The notes below the pieces were generated by a model. It saw nothing but the letters and a program-made list of their open reading frames with translations, had not been told where the DNA came from and ran no database searches. A stretch of 64,000 nucleotides of DNA from Vibrio caribbeanicus ATCC BAA-2122 (GTDB taxonomy: Bacteria; Pseudomonadota; Gammaproteobacteria; Enterobacterales; Vibrionaceae): the NCBI RefSeq assembly GCF_000165125.1, contig NZ_AEIU01000002.1:62001-126000 (forward strand), given 5' to 3'. This document shows, in pieces, positions 18,671 to 28,226 of the stretch. Position numbers and translations under genes: made by a program. Every line of letters begins with the position of its first letter. Within the stretch, counting starts at the first letter, position 1.

Positions 18671-19801
18671 TCACGCATCGAAATACCAAAAGCCTCGCTG
18701 CAACAATTGAGTGAGTAACCTGAGATTTGATGGGTTGATTTCTATTGCCTCAATGCTGATAGCATCTCGATTACTCAGAGTGAGGGTTAATTCGGGATCA
18801 TCACAGGCTATACATTCACCATTAATATAGACTTCTCTTAGGTTATCTTGATGATAGAGTACTTTCAGTCCTGCCATCTTGTAGATGTAGCCGCCAGCTT
18901 TTAGGTGCTCTTCGAGAGCATCTTCCTCAATGGCATGCTCTATTTCAACGTGATCTAATTGATGGCGAGATTGGCTCAATAGTGTGCCAATAACTTGATC
19001 AATATGTGCTGGTGAATCGAGTAATGATTTAAGCATCAGAGTGAGCTGTTCTTTATCAAGTGTCGATATCTCACCATGATTTGAACGTACCGCCATATCT
19101 GGGTTTATTAAGTGCGCGTCTCCCAGATCATTGCCGATAATGTAATCTGCGAAATGATTGAGTAACTCTTGTTGTTTTGGAGAACGGAAACCAATTGAGT
19201 AACTCATACTTGGCTCTAGAGTGTCCCCTTCGTGCGGAAAGCCTGGTGGAATATAAAGCAGATCTCCGGGCTCTAGAACTTGATCGATAATGGGATCAAA
19301 ACCTTCGATCTGTCTCAGTGCCCCAGCTTGGATAGACTCTTTATATTGTCCTTGATCTCGTGCTCCTACTTTCCAATGTCTTTGACCACTACCTTGAACA
19401 ATAAATACATCGTATTGGTCAATGTGAGGACCAACGCCCCCGCGTGGCGCCGAAAAGCAGACCATCAAATCATCAAACAACCATTGAGGCAGTTGTTTAA
19501 AGGGATCGAGTAAGGTCGCTGAGCCGGAATGCCAGTGATTACAAGCTTGCACTACCAACTGCCAGTGAGATTCTTCTAGGGAGGTAAAAAAATCTTCACT
19601 CAACGGACCATGAGTGACTGACCAACGACCTTGTTTGTTATTGATAAATCGTGAGTCAATATCACTTTCCATAGCTAAACCAGCCAGTTCATCGGGCGTG
19701 ATGGGGTCAACAAAATCAATAAATGCATTTTTTATTACGATCGGTTTTTTGTGCCAATGTTGAGCTAAAAAAGTAGGGAGGTCGAAGTTTAATGTGTACA
19801 T
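18671..19801 (-). CDS. roxA: ribosomal protein L16 arginine 3-hydroxylase (JmjC)
   Basis: Encodes 376 residues of the RoxA/YcfD family, a 2-oxoglutarate/Fe(II) oxygenase that hydroxylates an arginine of ribosomal protein L16. The iron ligands are visible: His126 and Asp128 in GPHIDQYD, and His190 in IPPGFPHEG. The N-terminal HWHKKPIVIKNAF and the C-terminal winged-helix-like part match the family length. Its ATG shares one base with the stop of rsmS (TAATG), so translation is coupled. It is the last gene of a minus-strand group beginning with dinG. Confidence 0.9.
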   Translation of the reverse strand: MYTLNFDLPTFLAQHWHKKPIVIKNAFIDFVDPITPDELAGLAMESDIDSRFINNKQGRWSVTHGPLSEDFFTSLEESHWQLVVQACNHWHSGSATLLDPFKQLPQWLFDDLMVCFSAPRGGVGPHIDQYDVFIVQGSGQRHWKVGARDQGQYKESIQAGALRQIEGFDPIIDQVLEPGDLLYIPPGFPHEGDTLEPSMSYSIGFRSPKQQELLNHFADYIIGNDLGDAHLINPDMAVRSNHGEISTLDKEQLTLMLKSLLDSPAHIDQVIGTLLSQSRHQLDHVEIEHAIEEDALEEHLKAGGYIYKMAGLKVLYHQDNLREVYINGECIACDDPELTLTLSNRDAISIEAIEINPSNLRLLTQLLQRGFWYFDA

Positions 19802-19959
19802 TACGAATCTATTTTCCTGAGTAAATCTGCTTCAACGATTTTGAGTGCTTTTAAAGCGGTCTCGGGATCAACTCCATTTGTCTCAAGTAGATATATGAGA
19901 TCGACTGCTAACTTGATATCTTTTGGAGCGTCTTCAAGCTCCGACTTGTTTTCTGACAT
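19801..19959 (-). CDS. rsmS: RsmS/YbaM family small regulatory protein
   Basis: Encodes 52 residues starting MSENKSELEDAPKDIKLAVDLIYLLE. This matches the short YbaM/RsmS (DUF2496) proteins, whose core is APxDxKLAVDLIxLLExN and then ALxALxIVxxD. The longer frame to 20064 overlaps priC and is not used. Both ends overlap neighbours by one base (TAATG), indicating coupling with priC upstream and roxA downstream. priC next to ybaM is also the E. coli arrangement. RsmS is described as a pleiotropic regulator in Pectobacterium; the mechanism is unknown. Confidence 0.85.
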   Translation of the reverse strand: MSENKSELEDAPKDIKLAVDLIYLLETNGVDPETALKALKIVEADLLRKIDS

Positions 19960-20492
19960 TAGGTTTTTCTCTCGATGTAATGAAGGTTTTTTTCGATGAG
20001 TAACTTGGCTTGCTGGCAGCGCCTCAACCTTGATTGAACTTGAATGAGCTTTTGTTGAGCACATTGTGCTTGCTGAGACTGCTCATAAGTCAATTCGGCT
20101 TCTTTTACCATCAGTAAAAGTCGCCTTTCCCATTCTTGATGTTGTTTTAGTTGTTCTGATAACTGACGAATTTGAACCTGTTGATCATTTTCGTAAGTAA
20201 ATGAGGTTGTATTGTCCTCTAGTGTTTTTTCGATCGCCGTCATTTGATCGATCAACTTTTCTGCTAAATATCGAGCGCGATCGGATGTTGCTTCTGGCTG
20301 ATGAATATGATTTTTCAATCCATTAAAGATAGCTTGCGTCTCTTTGATGCATTTAGCGATACTATTTCCTTTTTGATTGAACAATTGCTCATCATAGATT
20401 GGCTGGCTTTGATCGCGATCAAACAGATGATGTGTCTGTGCTCTTTGTAGAAGTTGTTCAACTTTCTCTGCTATTTTCTCTATCTTTAACAT
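19959..20492 (-). CDS. priC: primosomal replication protein N'' (PriC)
   Basis: Encodes 177 residues, a helical and highly charged protein with the PriC pattern (KIEKIAEKVEQLLQRAQ at the start; HQEWERRLLLMV and RLRRCQQAKLLIEKNLHYIE near the end). PriC helps reload the replicative helicase at stalled forks through a PriA-independent pathway. It starts 7 bp after the TSUP transporter gene and overlaps rsmS by one base. Like rsmS next to it, it keeps enterobacterial synteny. Confidence 0.88.
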   Translation of the reverse strand: MLKIEKIAEKVEQLLQRAQTHHLFDRDQSQPIYDEQLFNQKGNSIAKCIKETQAIFNGLKNHIHQPEATSDRARYLAEKLIDQMTAIEKTLEDNTTSFTYENDQQVQIRQLSEQLKQHQEWERRLLLMVKEAELTYEQSQQAQCAQQKLIQVQSRLRRCQQAKLLIEKNLHYIERKT

Positions 20493-20499
20493 AGGAATT

Positions 20500-21279
20500 T
20501 CACATACCCATAAACCAAGCCTCTATAGCAAGCTTAATCGCAAGGATACTCACTACAGTGATAAATACGGGGCGAATAAATTTAGCACCGAAGCGGATTG
20601 CAGAATGTGCGCCAACAAATGCCCCTGCCATTAAGCAAGCACCCATAGTTAAGCCCAGTAGCCAATCAATATGTCCAAGAATGGCGAACGTGACTAATGA
20701 GGTAAAATTACTGGTAACATTCATGGCTTTCGCCACACCAGATGCGAGTAAAATGTTCAGCCTGTATAGCGCAATTGAGCTAACGGTCCAAAAAGCCCCA
20801 GTCCCTGGCCCTGCAACTCCATCATAAAAGCCAAGTGAAATACCTTGTATGTACTGTTTCCTTTGAAATTTAGGGCAAGGTTCCGGTACTTCGTCGTTGA
20901 CGTTCTGAGGTGTTTTGTTTAATAAAGTATAGATAGCGGCGGCTAAAATAATAAGAGGAAGAATCTTTTCAAGCCATTGGGTTGAAATTTGATCAACGAA
21001 TAAGGTGCCGAGAATTGCACCCGCTAAAGTAGCGAAAAAAGCGCGGTACCAACAACGAGGCTTAAAAAGTTTTTTTCGATAATAAGTGAACGCGGCCGTT
21101 GAGGACGCAAAGGTAGCAGCCAATTTATTTGTGCCAAGGGCAATATGCGGAGGAAGGCCCAGTGAGAGAAGCGTGGGTACTGTCAACATTCCACCACCGC
21201 CGGCTACAGCATCAATAAAGCCTGCTAGAAAGGCAACCAGCGCTAAAACCACAATCGTGGTTGGTTCAAAAAATTCCAT
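20500..21279 (-). CDS. TSUP-family sulfite/organosulfonate exporter-like membrane protein
   Basis: Encodes 259 residues with about eight membrane segments. It contains the TSUP (TauE/SafE, DUF81) repeats: AGFIDAVAGGGGMLTVPTLLSLGLPPHIALGTNKLAA, and in the second half GFYDGVAGPGTGAFW. It resembles YfcA. Members move sulfite, sulfoacetate or related anions; the substrate here is unknown. It sits between dinG and priC with 43-bp and 7-bp gaps, so co-transcription is likely. Confidence 0.88.
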   Translation of the reverse strand: MEFFEPTTIVVLALVAFLAGFIDAVAGGGGMLTVPTLLSLGLPPHIALGTNKLAATFASSTAAFTYYRKKLFKPRCWYRAFFATLAGAILGTLFVDQISTQWLEKILPLIILAAAIYTLLNKTPQNVNDEVPEPCPKFQRKQYIQGISLGFYDGVAGPGTGAFWTVSSIALYRLNILLASGVAKAMNVTSNFTSLVTFAILGHIDWLLGLTMGACLMAGAFVGAHSAIRFGAKFIRPVFITVVSILAIKLAIEAWFMGM

Positions 21280-21322
21280 ATAGACTTCTTATTATTGAAG
21301 ATACTTGGTAACGATACTTGGG

Positions 21323-23395
21323 TTATTCAATAACCCGTTTAAAAGGAGGTAGTGAATCGAGTAGTGCACTACCGTAGCGTTTTGTTACCAGTCGACGGTC
21401 AAGGATGGTCACTTTACCAGAATCTTGTTCTTTACGCAGCAGTCGTCCAACAGCTTGTATCAACTTTTTACTTGCTTCGGGCACGGCAATCTGCATGAAA
21501 GGGTTACCACCTCGACTTTCTATATATTCAGCATGAGCCTGCTCAACAGGAGAGGTTGGGACGGCAAAGGGTATCTTAGTAATGATCAAGTTCTCTAGTA
21601 GGGGCCCCGGAAGATCTAAGCCTTCAGAAAAGCTACCTGTGCCGAATAAAATGGAAGTTTTATTTTTATCAACAAGGCTTTTGTGTTTTTTGAGAATTTC
21701 AGATCGAGACTCTTTTCCCTGGATTTGTAGTCCCCAACCATTTTTTACAAATTCTGTCGACAGTGCTTCAGCTACCTTGTTCATTTGCCAGTATGATGAA
21801 AATAGAACCAAGTTGGCTTTACCTTCTCTGATGTGTTTTGGTAACTGCTCGGTTAATACATCGCTAAATTGAGGTGCCTGAGGTTCACACGCTATTTTAG
21901 GTATATAGAGTTCAGCTTGATTTTGGTAATCGAACGGAGACGCAAGGGCAAGAAAACGAACCCCTTCCTCGGGCTTATCACTTATTCCTGCTTGGCGGCA
22001 AAAAAAGCGAAACGAATTAAGTGCTCTCATTGTGGCAGAGGTTAAAACAGCGCCAATACAGCGACTCCATATCTGTCGGTCTAATTCCCAACCGACTTCT
22101 AGTGGGGAAACATTAACGATAAAGTCGGCATTATTTTCATCGCTTATTTCCAACCATCTCGCTAAAGGTGCACTTTTTTCGTTAGTGACTTGAGCCATAA
22201 GATTCCATACTTGTGCCAAGTTCTCCATTCTCTGAATATAGAAACTCAGCTCTGCGAGTGCAGGTTCAGCCAAGCGGTTGGCAAGTTCACCCTCTTTTAC
22301 TCGCTCAGAGATAAGTTCAGCGATTTTTGCTACTGCTTGTGCACCTTTTTGAGATAGCGCTTTGAGTGTTTTTGCTTCCTCTTCTAACCAAGAAGGGAGC
22401 TCTCCGTTTTCGAATCGATAAATATTGTCTTCAAACAATGCCGCGTCAAACCTTCCTGAAAGTTGACTTAGTGTAGGAATAAGTTGCTGCACCGAATCTT
22501 GGAGCTCATTCCTGAAACGTGATACACGTCTTTCGTCAGTGAGGCTAGTAAATTTAGTGACAGATTGATTGAGTTTTTCTAGCCAACTTGCCGCACCCTT
22601 TAGGCTCGCGGCAGCAGAGGAGTGGTCACGCGCCACTTGAGGCAAATGATGAGCTTCGTCAAAAATAAAAATGGTGTTTTCTGGTTCAGGTAATATAACT
22701 CCGCCACCTAAGCCAGCATCAGCCATAACCAAACTGTGATTAGCAACAATAACATCTGCTTTGTCGAGTTCAGCACGTGCTTTTTGAAATGGGCAGTCTC
22801 TGTGGGCAGGTAGTGAATTATTACAGCTGTGTTTATCACTACTAATGAGTTTCCATATTCTATCATCTATCGGTTTCGGCCAGCTATCTCTATCACCATC
22901 CCACTTTTTATCTGCGAAAGCGCGATACAATCTTTTGAGAAGCTCAATATCTCTGGTTGAGGGTTTGTCGTCAAAAATCGCTAGCTGTAAGTTATCGTTT
23001 CCAGAAGCTGCCGAAAGTTTTTCAGCGCAGCAATAACGCTGGCGACCTTTAGCCAAGATAAAGGAAAACTCGGTATCTGTTATACGGCGATAGAGCGGCA
23101 AATCTTTATGAATAAGCTGCTCCTGCAGTGCAACGGTGGCGGTTGAAATGACCAATTTATGGTTATTTATCACTGCCACTGGAATGGCCGCCATAAGATA
23201 TGAGAGAGATTTACCAATACCAGTCCCTGCCTCTGCAACTAGCATACGGTTGGATTTGTGATATTCGCCGCAAAGTGTCTTTGTTATCTCTGCCACTAGG
23301 TAATTTTGCGCTCGGCGGGGGACGAAGTTATCGAGCTGATGTTGAAGATTTTGGTAGCTAGTGCGAACTGATTTCTGAATTTTATTATTAATCAT
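21323..23395 (-). CDS. dinG: ATP-dependent DNA helicase DinG
   Basis: Encodes 690 residues from the ATG at 23395 (MINNKIQKSVRTSYQ), close to family length; the frame extends to 23431 without support. It is an XPD-like superfamily 2 helicase with Walker A EAGTGIGKSLSY, DEAH box FDEAHH, and iron-sulfur cluster cysteines in RQRYCC, KHSCNN and HRDCPF. C-terminal motifs VLFSSYWQM, GTGSFSEGLDLPG and QAVGRLLR complete the motor. DinG is a 5'-3' helicase that resolves R-loops and other structures during replication. First gene of the group leading to roxA. Confidence 0.93.
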   Translation of the reverse strand: MINNKIQKSVRTSYQNLQHQLDNFVPRRAQNYLVAEITKTLCGEYHKSNRMLVAEAGTGIGKSLSYLMAAIPVAVINNHKLVISTATVALQEQLIHKDLPLYRRITDTEFSFILAKGRQRYCCAEKLSAASGNDNLQLAIFDDKPSTRDIELLKRLYRAFADKKWDGDRDSWPKPIDDRIWKLISSDKHSCNNSLPAHRDCPFQKARAELDKADVIVANHSLVMADAGLGGGVILPEPENTIFIFDEAHHLPQVARDHSSAAASLKGAASWLEKLNQSVTKFTSLTDERRVSRFRNELQDSVQQLIPTLSQLSGRFDAALFEDNIYRFENGELPSWLEEEAKTLKALSQKGAQAVAKIAELISERVKEGELANRLAEPALAELSFYIQRMENLAQVWNLMAQVTNEKSAPLARWLEISDENNADFIVNVSPLEVGWELDRQIWSRCIGAVLTSATMRALNSFRFFCRQAGISDKPEEGVRFLALASPFDYQNQAELYIPKIACEPQAPQFSDVLTEQLPKHIREGKANLVLFSSYWQMNKVAEALSTEFVKNGWGLQIQGKESRSEILKKHKSLVDKNKTSILFGTGSFSEGLDLPGPLLENLIITKIPFAVPTSPVEQAHAEYIESRGGNPFMQIAVPEASKKLIQAVGRLLRKEQDSGKVTILDRRLVTKRYGSALLDSLPPFKRVIE

Positions 23396-23904
23396 ACGAT
23401 GACCCAAAATGCAATTTGAGCATGATAACACAAATTAAGAATGACAACTTAGGTCACGTAACAATAACCTTATTAACTAAATCTAGATCTTGTTCACAAA
23501 AAAAACTGAACCTTCAATCACTTAGCGTTGTCCAGCGCGCTTTGGAATAATGTGCGAGTAAATTGGTAAAAATTAACATTTATATTTATTTTTTATCTTT
23601 AAATTCTAATTTAAACAGACAAAAAATCTAAATGACATTATTGTCCATAATTTAGGACAATAAGCGAATAGTTTAATAACTTGACTAAAAAACAATCTCA
23701 ATTTATTTCAACTTGTTGTTTTTTAAAGTTTTTATGTTTTTTTATTAATTATTTTTAGAAGATTTGACACTTAGTGAATTCTTTTGCAAGCTAGGTATCG
23801 AAATTAACTGGCGTCGATTTGTTTCGTGTTAATAAATCGTCATCAAAAAACATAAAGGGAACCATTAAAGGATTCCCATTCTATAGAAAAGGCAGTGGAT
23901 TATT
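23396..23904. other. long AT-rich intergenic region upstream of the porin
   Basis: About 509 bp with no gene I can support. It is very AT-rich from 23570 to 23760, with long T and A tracts. It holds the divergent promoters of dinG and the porin gene and the long porin leader. AT-rich ompU-type upstream regions are targets of ToxR and H-NS in vibrios. No specific box was identified by eye. Confidence 0.5.
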
Positions 23905-24975
23905 ATGAAAAAGACTCTAGTAGCTCTTTCAGTTCTAGCGGCAGCAGCTAACGTAAATGCTGGCGAAATTTATGCAACAGATGCTTCTAAAGTATCTCTA
24001 AAAGGTGAGATCGATGCATATGTTACTCAAAGCGACATCGAAAAATCTCAAGGAACAAGAGAAGAGAAAGATGCAAACGTAGTTACATGGGGAAAAATTC
24101 AACTTGATGCTGAGCACAAATTGAATGCTGACCTAACTGTTATGGGTTCTTTCGAAATTGAATCTTCTTCAGGCGCTGTTGATGGTACTGATAACAAAGC
24201 AGTGTTTGATGACATGTACGTTGGTATTAAGGCAGACTCTTGGACTGTAGCTGTTGGTGAAGTAGGCGACGTTGCTGATTCAACTGACGCTATCGAGAAA
24301 GGCGACATCACTAACGAAGGTAAATTCTTCGGTCACGCAGGTGGTCACCGTAGCGAGTCTAAAGGAAACGGCATCGTACTTAAAGCTGACCTTGCAGATA
24401 ACCTAGTATTCGTTGCTGACGTTCACACTGTATCTGACAAAGACGTAGAAAATACAATCGGTGGCTCTCTAGACTGGGCAATCAACGACATGTTCTCTAT
24501 CGGTGGTTCATTTGTAAGTGGTGAGCAAGCGAAAGACGTAGACTACCGCGTAGGTGGTGTAGCAGCTTCTATGACTGCTGGTGGCTTCATGGTTGCAGCA
24601 ACTTATGCTCAGTTTGAAGGTGTAAATAGCTATGGCCTATTCGGTTCTAAATCTGGCACAACTAAGTTTGAATACATGGACGGTGATGCATACGGCGTAG
24701 CAGTTCAGTACACTATCGACAAAACTCGTCTATACGCAACTTATGACGTTATGGGGCTTGATGAAGTCACTAAAACTGGTGCAGATGCAAAAGGCGACAC
24801 TACTAACCTAGTTGTTGGTGCTGAGTACTCTGTAATGGATAACCTAACAGTATTCACTGAGTACCAAACTGCTGACACTAGTAACGACTTCGACGGAGCA
24901 TCAGTTCCAGGTCAAGCAACTGGTAAAGGCCTTGACGCTGACGTATACCTAGTTGGTGCATACTACACTTTCTAA
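23905..24975 (+). CDS. OmpU-like general porin
   Basis: Encodes 356 residues with signal peptide MKKTLVALSVLAAAANVNA and mature start GEIYATDASKVSLKGEIDAYV, the Gram-negative porin pattern of OmpU. Regular beta strands end with DADVYLVGAYYTF and the terminal Phe. Codon choice is strongly biased (GCT/GCA, GGT, CGT, GTA, TCT and few rare codons), unlike its neighbours, which indicates very high expression. It should form a trimeric general diffusion channel. A strong terminator follows. Confidence 0.9.
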   Translation: MKKTLVALSVLAAAANVNAGEIYATDASKVSLKGEIDAYVTQSDIEKSQGTREEKDANVVTWGKIQLDAEHKLNADLTVMGSFEIESSSGAVDGTDNKAVFDDMYVGIKADSWTVAVGEVGDVADSTDAIEKGDITNEGKFFGHAGGHRSESKGNGIVLKADLADNLVFVADVHTVSDKDVENTIGGSLDWAINDMFSIGGSFVSGEQAKDVDYRVGGVAASMTAGGFMVAATYAQFEGVNSYGLFGSKSGTTKFEYMDGDAYGVAVQYTIDKTRLYATYDVMGLDEVTKTGADAKGDTTNLVVGAEYSVMDNLTVFTEYQTADTSNDFDGASVPGQATGKGLDADVYLVGAYYTF

Positions 24976-24995
24976 TCTAATTCGATTAGTATTAT

Positions 24996-25024
24996 CAAGC
25001 CAACGCTCTTGCGTTGGCTTTTTC
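24996..25024 (+). terminator. Rho-independent terminator of the porin gene
   Basis: An AAGCCAACGC / GCGTTGGCTT perfect 10-bp stem with a TCTT loop, followed by TTTCT. Confidence 0.9.
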
Positions 25025-25046
25025 TATTGTAAAAAGGATAATTATC

Positions 25047-25715
25047 TTGAATATCATTAAGTCTTTTTGTATTTCCTCTATTGTTAGTATTATTTCTCTA
25101 CCTGTTTTTGCAGTAGATATTGATTTGGCCAATGGTATTTCGATAGAAGCAGTCAATGGTCAAGCGTATGATGAAAGTAAGACGCAAATTGAATCGGGTG
25201 AGAATCAATTTGTTTTTGAATTTAATGGCGACTTGAACCAAGGCACAAAACGTAAACGCTATTCAGCACGCCCTTATATCGTGATGCTCGACTTAAAGGA
25301 TGTGAAAACACTGAAAGTCGATCTGCTGAGCCGACGTTATCGCACAGTAGAACGCAATGTAGATAAAAAAACGGCCATTTTTCAGTTCGAACTGGATGGA
25401 AAAGCGGTAAAAGATACTCAAGAACTCTTACCTCCTAAACATGGTGCCTTTCCTTATGCAGACATTCCCGCGTTGGTGGTTAAGTATAACCAAGACAATG
25501 GATTGGCGTTTGATTCAGGCCGAGTTGTTGAACTCAAAGAAGAGCTTGCTAAGCTTAAACAACTGAAAACTCCTTCTAATACCGTTGCCAAACCATCCGT
25601 TAAGTTGTCAGGTGTTAATGAAACAGAGAATACGCTTGAGCTGAAACTTTGGTATCTAAAAGCAAGCAAAGAAGAGCGTAAACTCTTCAAGCGTTGGATG
25701 ATAGAACAAGACTAG
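25047..25715 (+). CDS. DUF2057 (YccT-like) periplasmic protein
   Basis: Encodes 222 residues from a TTG at 25047, preferred because AAAGGA lies 7-8 bases before it and the protein then starts with a signal peptide (NIIKSFCISSIVSIISLPVFA). The longer TTG start at 25014 lies inside the porin terminator. The mature part has the DUF2057 pattern: NQFVFEFNGDL, SARPYIVMLDL, and near the end LELKLWYLKASKEERKLFKRWMI. YccT in enterobacteria has been linked to curli control, but the vibrio role is unknown. It stands alone between the porin and bioA. Confidence 0.8.
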   Translation: MNIIKSFCISSIVSIISLPVFAVDIDLANGISIEAVNGQAYDESKTQIESGENQFVFEFNGDLNQGTKRKRYSARPYIVMLDLKDVKTLKVDLLSRRYRTVERNVDKKTAIFQFELDGKAVKDTQELLPPKHGAFPYADIPALVVKYNQDNGLAFDSGRVVELKEELAKLKQLKTPSNTVAKPSVKLSGVNETENTLELKLWYLKASKEERKLFKRWMIEQD

Positions 25716-25754
25716 CCATAGAATTTAAGAGGTGCAGATTTGACTATCTGTACC

Positions 25755-27062
25755 TCACCTTGGCTGCATGAAATTTTCTGAGTTGTCCAATGCATTCTCT
25801 ATCGCTGCTAAAAGGTGATAAATATTTTCTGAGGAAGAAACGTAGGGGGGCATAACATAGATGAGCTTTCCAAATGGTCTTATCCACACTCCCTGCTTAA
25901 CAAAGCTGGCTTGTATCCTTTCCATATCCACCGGCAGCCTAGTTTCTACCACACCAATGGCGCCAAGCCACCTCACATCTTGAACTATTTTATACTCTCG
26001 CAGCTTAGGTAATTCGTTTGCAAAAATATTCTCTATCATGTGGGTTTGCTGTGACCACTGATTGTTTTTGAGAATATTAAGGCTCGCCAAAGCGACTGAG
26101 CAGGCAAGGGGATTAGCCATAAACGTAGGGCCGTGCATAAAGCACCCAGCCTCTCCACGGCACACGGTATTGGCAACTTCTTTGCTTGTAAGAGTTGCTG
26201 CCATCGTCATGTAACCACCGGTAAGCGCCTTTCCTACACACAAAATATCAGGGGCGATTTGCGCATGTTCGTAGGCAAATAGCTTTCCTGTACGCCCAAA
26301 TCCAGTCGCAATTTCGTCCAATATGAGCAGTACTCCATATTGGTCACATAATTTACGGACTCCTTTAAGAAACTCAGGGTGATAAATTCGCATTCCTCCC
26401 GCGCCTTGGACAATCGGTTCAAGAATAACAGCGGCAATGTCTTGATGGTTGTGTACAAGCTTATTTTCAAAGTCATCAAGATCACTTTTATTCCAAACAC
26501 CCCAAAAGTCAGAGTTGGGAGAGTCAGCGAAGATGTGTTCAGGTAAAAAACCTTTGTATAACGAGTGCATTGAGTTGTCTGGATCGGTAACAGACATAGC
26601 GGCAAAAGTATCACCGTGATAGCCATCGCGTAGCGTAAGAAACTTTGATTTAGGTTGATCTTTTGAGTGCCAGTACTGCAGCGCCATTTTGAGGGCAACT
26701 TCTACAGAGACAGATCCAGAATCGGCCAAGAAAACATGCTGCAAGTTATTAGTTACTAGAGATAAAAGCGTTTTACATAACGCGACCGCCGGCTGATGAG
26801 TAAGCCCTCCAAACATGACATGGGACATCTGGTTGATTTGTGTATGAGCGGCTTGATTGAGCTTAGGATGATTATAACCATGTATTGCTGACCACCAAGA
26901 GGACATACCGTCAATAAGCTTCTCCCCATTCTCAAGGTGAAGATATACGCCTTCTGCTCGTGTAACCGGGTAGCAGGTCAGAGGTGTCAGCGTTGAGGTG
27001 TAGGGATGCCATATATGGCGGCGGTCAAACTCAAGGTCGATACAATTTTCTTCTAAATGCAT
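25755..27062 (-). CDS. bioA: adenosylmethionine-8-amino-7-oxononanoate aminotransferase
   Basis: Encodes 435 residues from the ATG at 27062; the frame reaches a TTG at 27080 inside the operator region. A class III PLP aminotransferase that converts KAPA to DAPA with SAM as amino donor. Typical features are FDRRHIWHPYTS at the start, GMSSWWSAIHGYNHP, LILDEIATGFGRTGKLFAYEH and VGKALTGGYMTMAATL with the PLP lysine. It is divergent from bioBFCD across a BirA-like operator, as in E. coli. Confidence 0.95.
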   Translation of the reverse strand: MHLEENCIDLEFDRRHIWHPYTSTLTPLTCYPVTRAEGVYLHLENGEKLIDGMSSWWSAIHGYNHPKLNQAAHTQINQMSHVMFGGLTHQPAVALCKTLLSLVTNNLQHVFLADSGSVSVEVALKMALQYWHSKDQPKSKFLTLRDGYHGDTFAAMSVTDPDNSMHSLYKGFLPEHIFADSPNSDFWGVWNKSDLDDFENKLVHNHQDIAAVILEPIVQGAGGMRIYHPEFLKGVRKLCDQYGVLLILDEIATGFGRTGKLFAYEHAQIAPDILCVGKALTGGYMTMAATLTSKEVANTVCRGEAGCFMHGPTFMANPLACSVALASLNILKNNQWSQQTHMIENIFANELPKLREYKIVQDVRWLGAIGVVETRLPVDMERIQASFVKQGVWIRPFGKLIYVMPPYVSSSENIYHLLAAIENALDNSENFMQPR

Positions 27063-27080
27063 TGTGTATTTTTTGCTCAA

Positions 27081-27113
27081 ATGTAAACCATGGGAAAATT
27101 AATTCGTTGACAG
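27081..27113. promoter_or_regulatory. BirA-like biotin operator and bioB promoter
   Basis: Half-site ATGTAAACC at 27081-27089, a 15-bp spacer and CGTTGACAG at 27105-27113. This fits the known BirA pattern TTGTAAACC-N15/16-GGTTTACAA with mismatches in the right arm. The right arm includes TTGACA, a good -35 box for bioB, so a bound repressor would block both divergent transcripts. The site ends 60 bp before bioB. Confidence 0.8.
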
Positions 27114-27173
27114 CTTACCGTATGTGAATAGACTATCCAAGTCTTTAACCTAAGAATAATTAAGGGAATACGC

Positions 27174-28226
27174 GTGGAAGTTCGACATAATTGGACGATC
27201 GAGCAGGTCCGTCAATTGATGCAAAAACCTTTTATGGACTTGTTATTTGAAGCGCAGCAAGTTCATAGAGCATATCAGCAGCACAATCACGTTCAGGTCA
27301 GCACATTGCTTTCAATTAAAACTGGAGCTTGCCCTGAAGATTGTAAATATTGTCCGCAAAGCGCACGTTACACGACAGACATTGAAAAAGAGCGCCTCAT
27401 GGAAGTAGAACGTGTGCTCGATGCGGCAAAGAAAGCCAAAAGTGCAGGTTCGACTCGTTTTTGCATGGGTGCTGCATGGAAAAACCCCAAACAACGAGAC
27501 ATGCCTCACCTAACAGAAATGATCAAGGGCGTTAAAGGAATGGGACTTGAGACTTGTATGACACTCGGGATGTTAACACCCGAGCAAGCAAGGTCATTAG
27601 CCGACGCTGGCTTAGATTATTACAACCACAACCTTGACACTTCTCCTGAGTTTTACGGCAGTATTATTACGACTCGAACCTATCAAGATCGTTTGGATAC
27701 GCTTGCTCATGTCCGTGATGCAGGTATGAAAATTTGCTCTGGTGGTATTATTGGAATGGGAGAAAGCACCAATGACAGAGCAGGGTTACTGGTCGAGCTT
27801 GCTAATCTTCCTACCCAACCGGAAAGTGTCCCTATTAATATGCTAGTAAAAGTGAAAGGAACACCACTAGAAAATGTCGATGATGTTGAGCCATTTGATT
27901 TTATTCGCCTCATTGCAATTGCTCGAATCATGATGCCAATGTCTGCTGTACGTTTATCAGCAGGGCGAGAGAATATGAATGAACAAATGCAAGCTCTATG
28001 CTTTATGGCTGGGGCTAACTCAGTCTTTTATGGCTGCAAGCTACTCACTACACCGAATCCTTCGGAAGACAAGGATATGCAGCTGTTCAATAAACTTGGA
28101 ATCAATCATCAGCAAGTTTCACAAAAACCTGATGAAATAGAAGAAAACGACTTACTAGATCGGGTAGTTGAAAGGGTTGCCGCCAGACCAACACAAGAAG
28201 ATTTATTTTACGATGCTAGCCTTTAA
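27174..28226 (+). CDS. bioB: biotin synthase
   Basis: Encodes 350 residues from a GTG at 27174 with a GGGA ribosome binding site. Radical-SAM enzyme that inserts sulfur into dethiobiotin. The cluster cysteines Cys53, Cys57 and Cys60 (CPEDCKYC) stand at the same positions as in E. coli BioB. Other conserved stretches are [26 protein letters not shown] and [10 protein letters not shown]. Its end overlaps bioF by 14 bp. Confidence 0.97.
   Translation: MEVRHNWTIEQVRQLMQKPFMDLLFEAQQVHRAYQQHNHVQVSTLLSIKTGACPEDCKYCPQSARYTTDIEKERLMEVERVLDAAKKAKSAGSTRFCMGAAWKNPKQRDMPHLTEMIKGVKGMGLETCMTLGMLTPEQARSLADAGLDYYNHNLDTSPEFYGSIITTRTYQDRLDTLAHVRDAGMKICSGGIIGMGESTNDRAGLLVELANLPTQPESVPINMLVKVKGTPLENVDDVEPFDFIRLIAIARIMMPMSAVRLSAGRENMNEQMQALCFMAGANSVFYGCKLLTTPNPSEDKDMQLFNKLGINHQQVSQKPDEIEENDLLDRVVERVAARPTQEDLFYDASL

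Noticed and set aside
21582-23036. Plus-strand open frames inside dinG
   Set aside because: Antisense shadows of a complete helicase gene.
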